DNA of 64,000 nt, from contig NZ_JBMPIT010000002.1 of assembly GCF_049341845.1 (NCBI RefSeq), positions 248,001 through 312,000 of the forward strand, in the 5' to 3' direction. The position numbers and the translations under genes were made by a program. The notes under the pieces are model-generated. The model had not been told where the DNA came from. It made no database searches and saw only the letters and a program-made list of their open reading frames with translations. Shown piece after piece: positions 63,678 through 64,000 of the stretch; the first letter of the stretch is position 1; each line of letters starts with the position of its first letter. Source of the stretch: Curtobacterium guangdongense. Lineage in GTDB: Bacteria > Actinomycetota > Actinomycetes > Actinomycetales > Microbacteriaceae.

Positions 63678-64000
63678 ATGACGACCACCCCAGAGCCCCC
63701 GCCCTTCGACTTCCGGGCCGTGCTGCTGTCCGGGTTCCTGCCCGCGGCGCTCTTCGCGATCGGCGAGGGCGCGATCATCCCGATCATCCCGATCGCCGCG
63801 AACTCCCTCGGAGCGAGCCTGGCGATCGCCGGGTTCGTCGCGTCACTCATCCTCGTCGGCGAGCTCATCGGCGACGTGCCGTCCGGCGTGGTCGTCGCGC
63901 GCATCGGCGAGCGGAACGCGATGATCGGCGCCGCGGTCGTGTCGATGCTCGGACTGACCGTGTGCGTCGTCGCGCCGAACCCCGTCGTGCTGGCGATCGG
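63678..64000 (+). CDS. MFS transporter (truncated at window edge)
   Basis: The reading frame from ATG 63678 runs open to the end of the window (107 full codons). It begins MTTTPEPPPFDFRAVLLSGF, then hydrophobic helices, with the MFS loop motif GDVPSGVVVARIGERNAM between helices 2 and 3 (G-x(3)-D/R-x-GER type). Only the first three helices are present. TAGCGT lies 10 bases upstream. Substrate cannot be told from this part. Confidence 0.8.
   Translation, partial: MTTTPEPPPFDFRAVLLSGFLPAALFAIGEGAIIPIIPIAANSLGASLAIAGFVASLILVGELIGDVPSGVVVARIGERNAMIGAAVVSMLGLTVCVVAPNPVVLAI

Overview
The window is very GC-rich, densely coded and coupled by many 4-base stop/start overlaps. Gene content (gatCAB with mnmA and ligA nearby, DUF3097, DUF3054, a maleylpyruvate-isomerase-like DinB protein, many leaderless-type starts) points to an actinobacterium of the Microbacteriaceae, most likely Curtobacterium or a close relative. 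That placement is inference from gene content and style, not from a database search. I see no rRNA, tRNA, prophage, transposase, plasmid or CRISPR genes; this is ordinary chromosome.

Layout. 0-4.9 kb: a zincin-like metallopeptidase, then a minus-strand thiamin-precursor uptake operon (ykoE-ykoD-ykoC plus a P-loop kinase) under a TPP riboswitch, and a GerW/YtfJ-like protein. 4.9-11.4 kb: glgX-treY-treZ, which turns glycogen/maltodextrin into trehalose. 11.6-19.5 kb (minus): a surface-polysaccharide-like cluster with GtrA, a cellulose-synthase-like GT2, an ArnT-like membrane glycosyltransferase, a secreted DUF4397 protein, a GH8 glycanase, a class F-like sortase and a polyprenol-phosphate-mannose synthase. 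19.6-25 kb: two aldo/keto reductases, an endonuclease-like hypothetical, YceI behind a clear operator, and two stretches of palindromic repeats. 25-41 kb: housekeeping and accessory metabolism and transport (MpaB-like, FadD, EamA, APC permease, DrrAB-type ABC exporter, AraC, VOC, a GDPD-inositol phosphatase fusion, a TetR/NmrA divergent pair, DUF3097, Zn alcohol dehydrogenase). 41.4-48.6 kb: a sugar utilisation operon (ROK regulator, ABC importer, GH4 glycosidase, BadF-type kinase). 48.7-52.7 kb: a type I GAPDH, a GlxA-type regulator, and a type III polyketide synthase with a methyltransferase. 52.8-63.6 kb (minus): gatCAB, a bifunctional penicillin-binding protein, a secreted alpha/beta hydrolase, ligA and mnmA. 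The window ends inside an MFS transporter.

The most unusual feature is non-coding. Nine copies of a highly regular inverted-repeat element (eight of exactly 56 bases, one of 55) occur as two pairs and one triplet between genes and as one pair inside the coding sequence of the ykoD linker. Each has a 16-17 base arm (GAGCGGGCGRAATACC and its approximate complement) and a variable centre. Units repeat every 92-94 bases between genes but every 84 bases (in frame) inside ykoD. A second family, built on GACGGGAGGCTCGG, forms near-perfect hairpins at gene ends and leaves half-sites inside protein termini. Many genes have a TANNNT hexamer 6-7 bases before the start codon and no Shine-Dalgarno sequence, the mark of leaderless transcripts.
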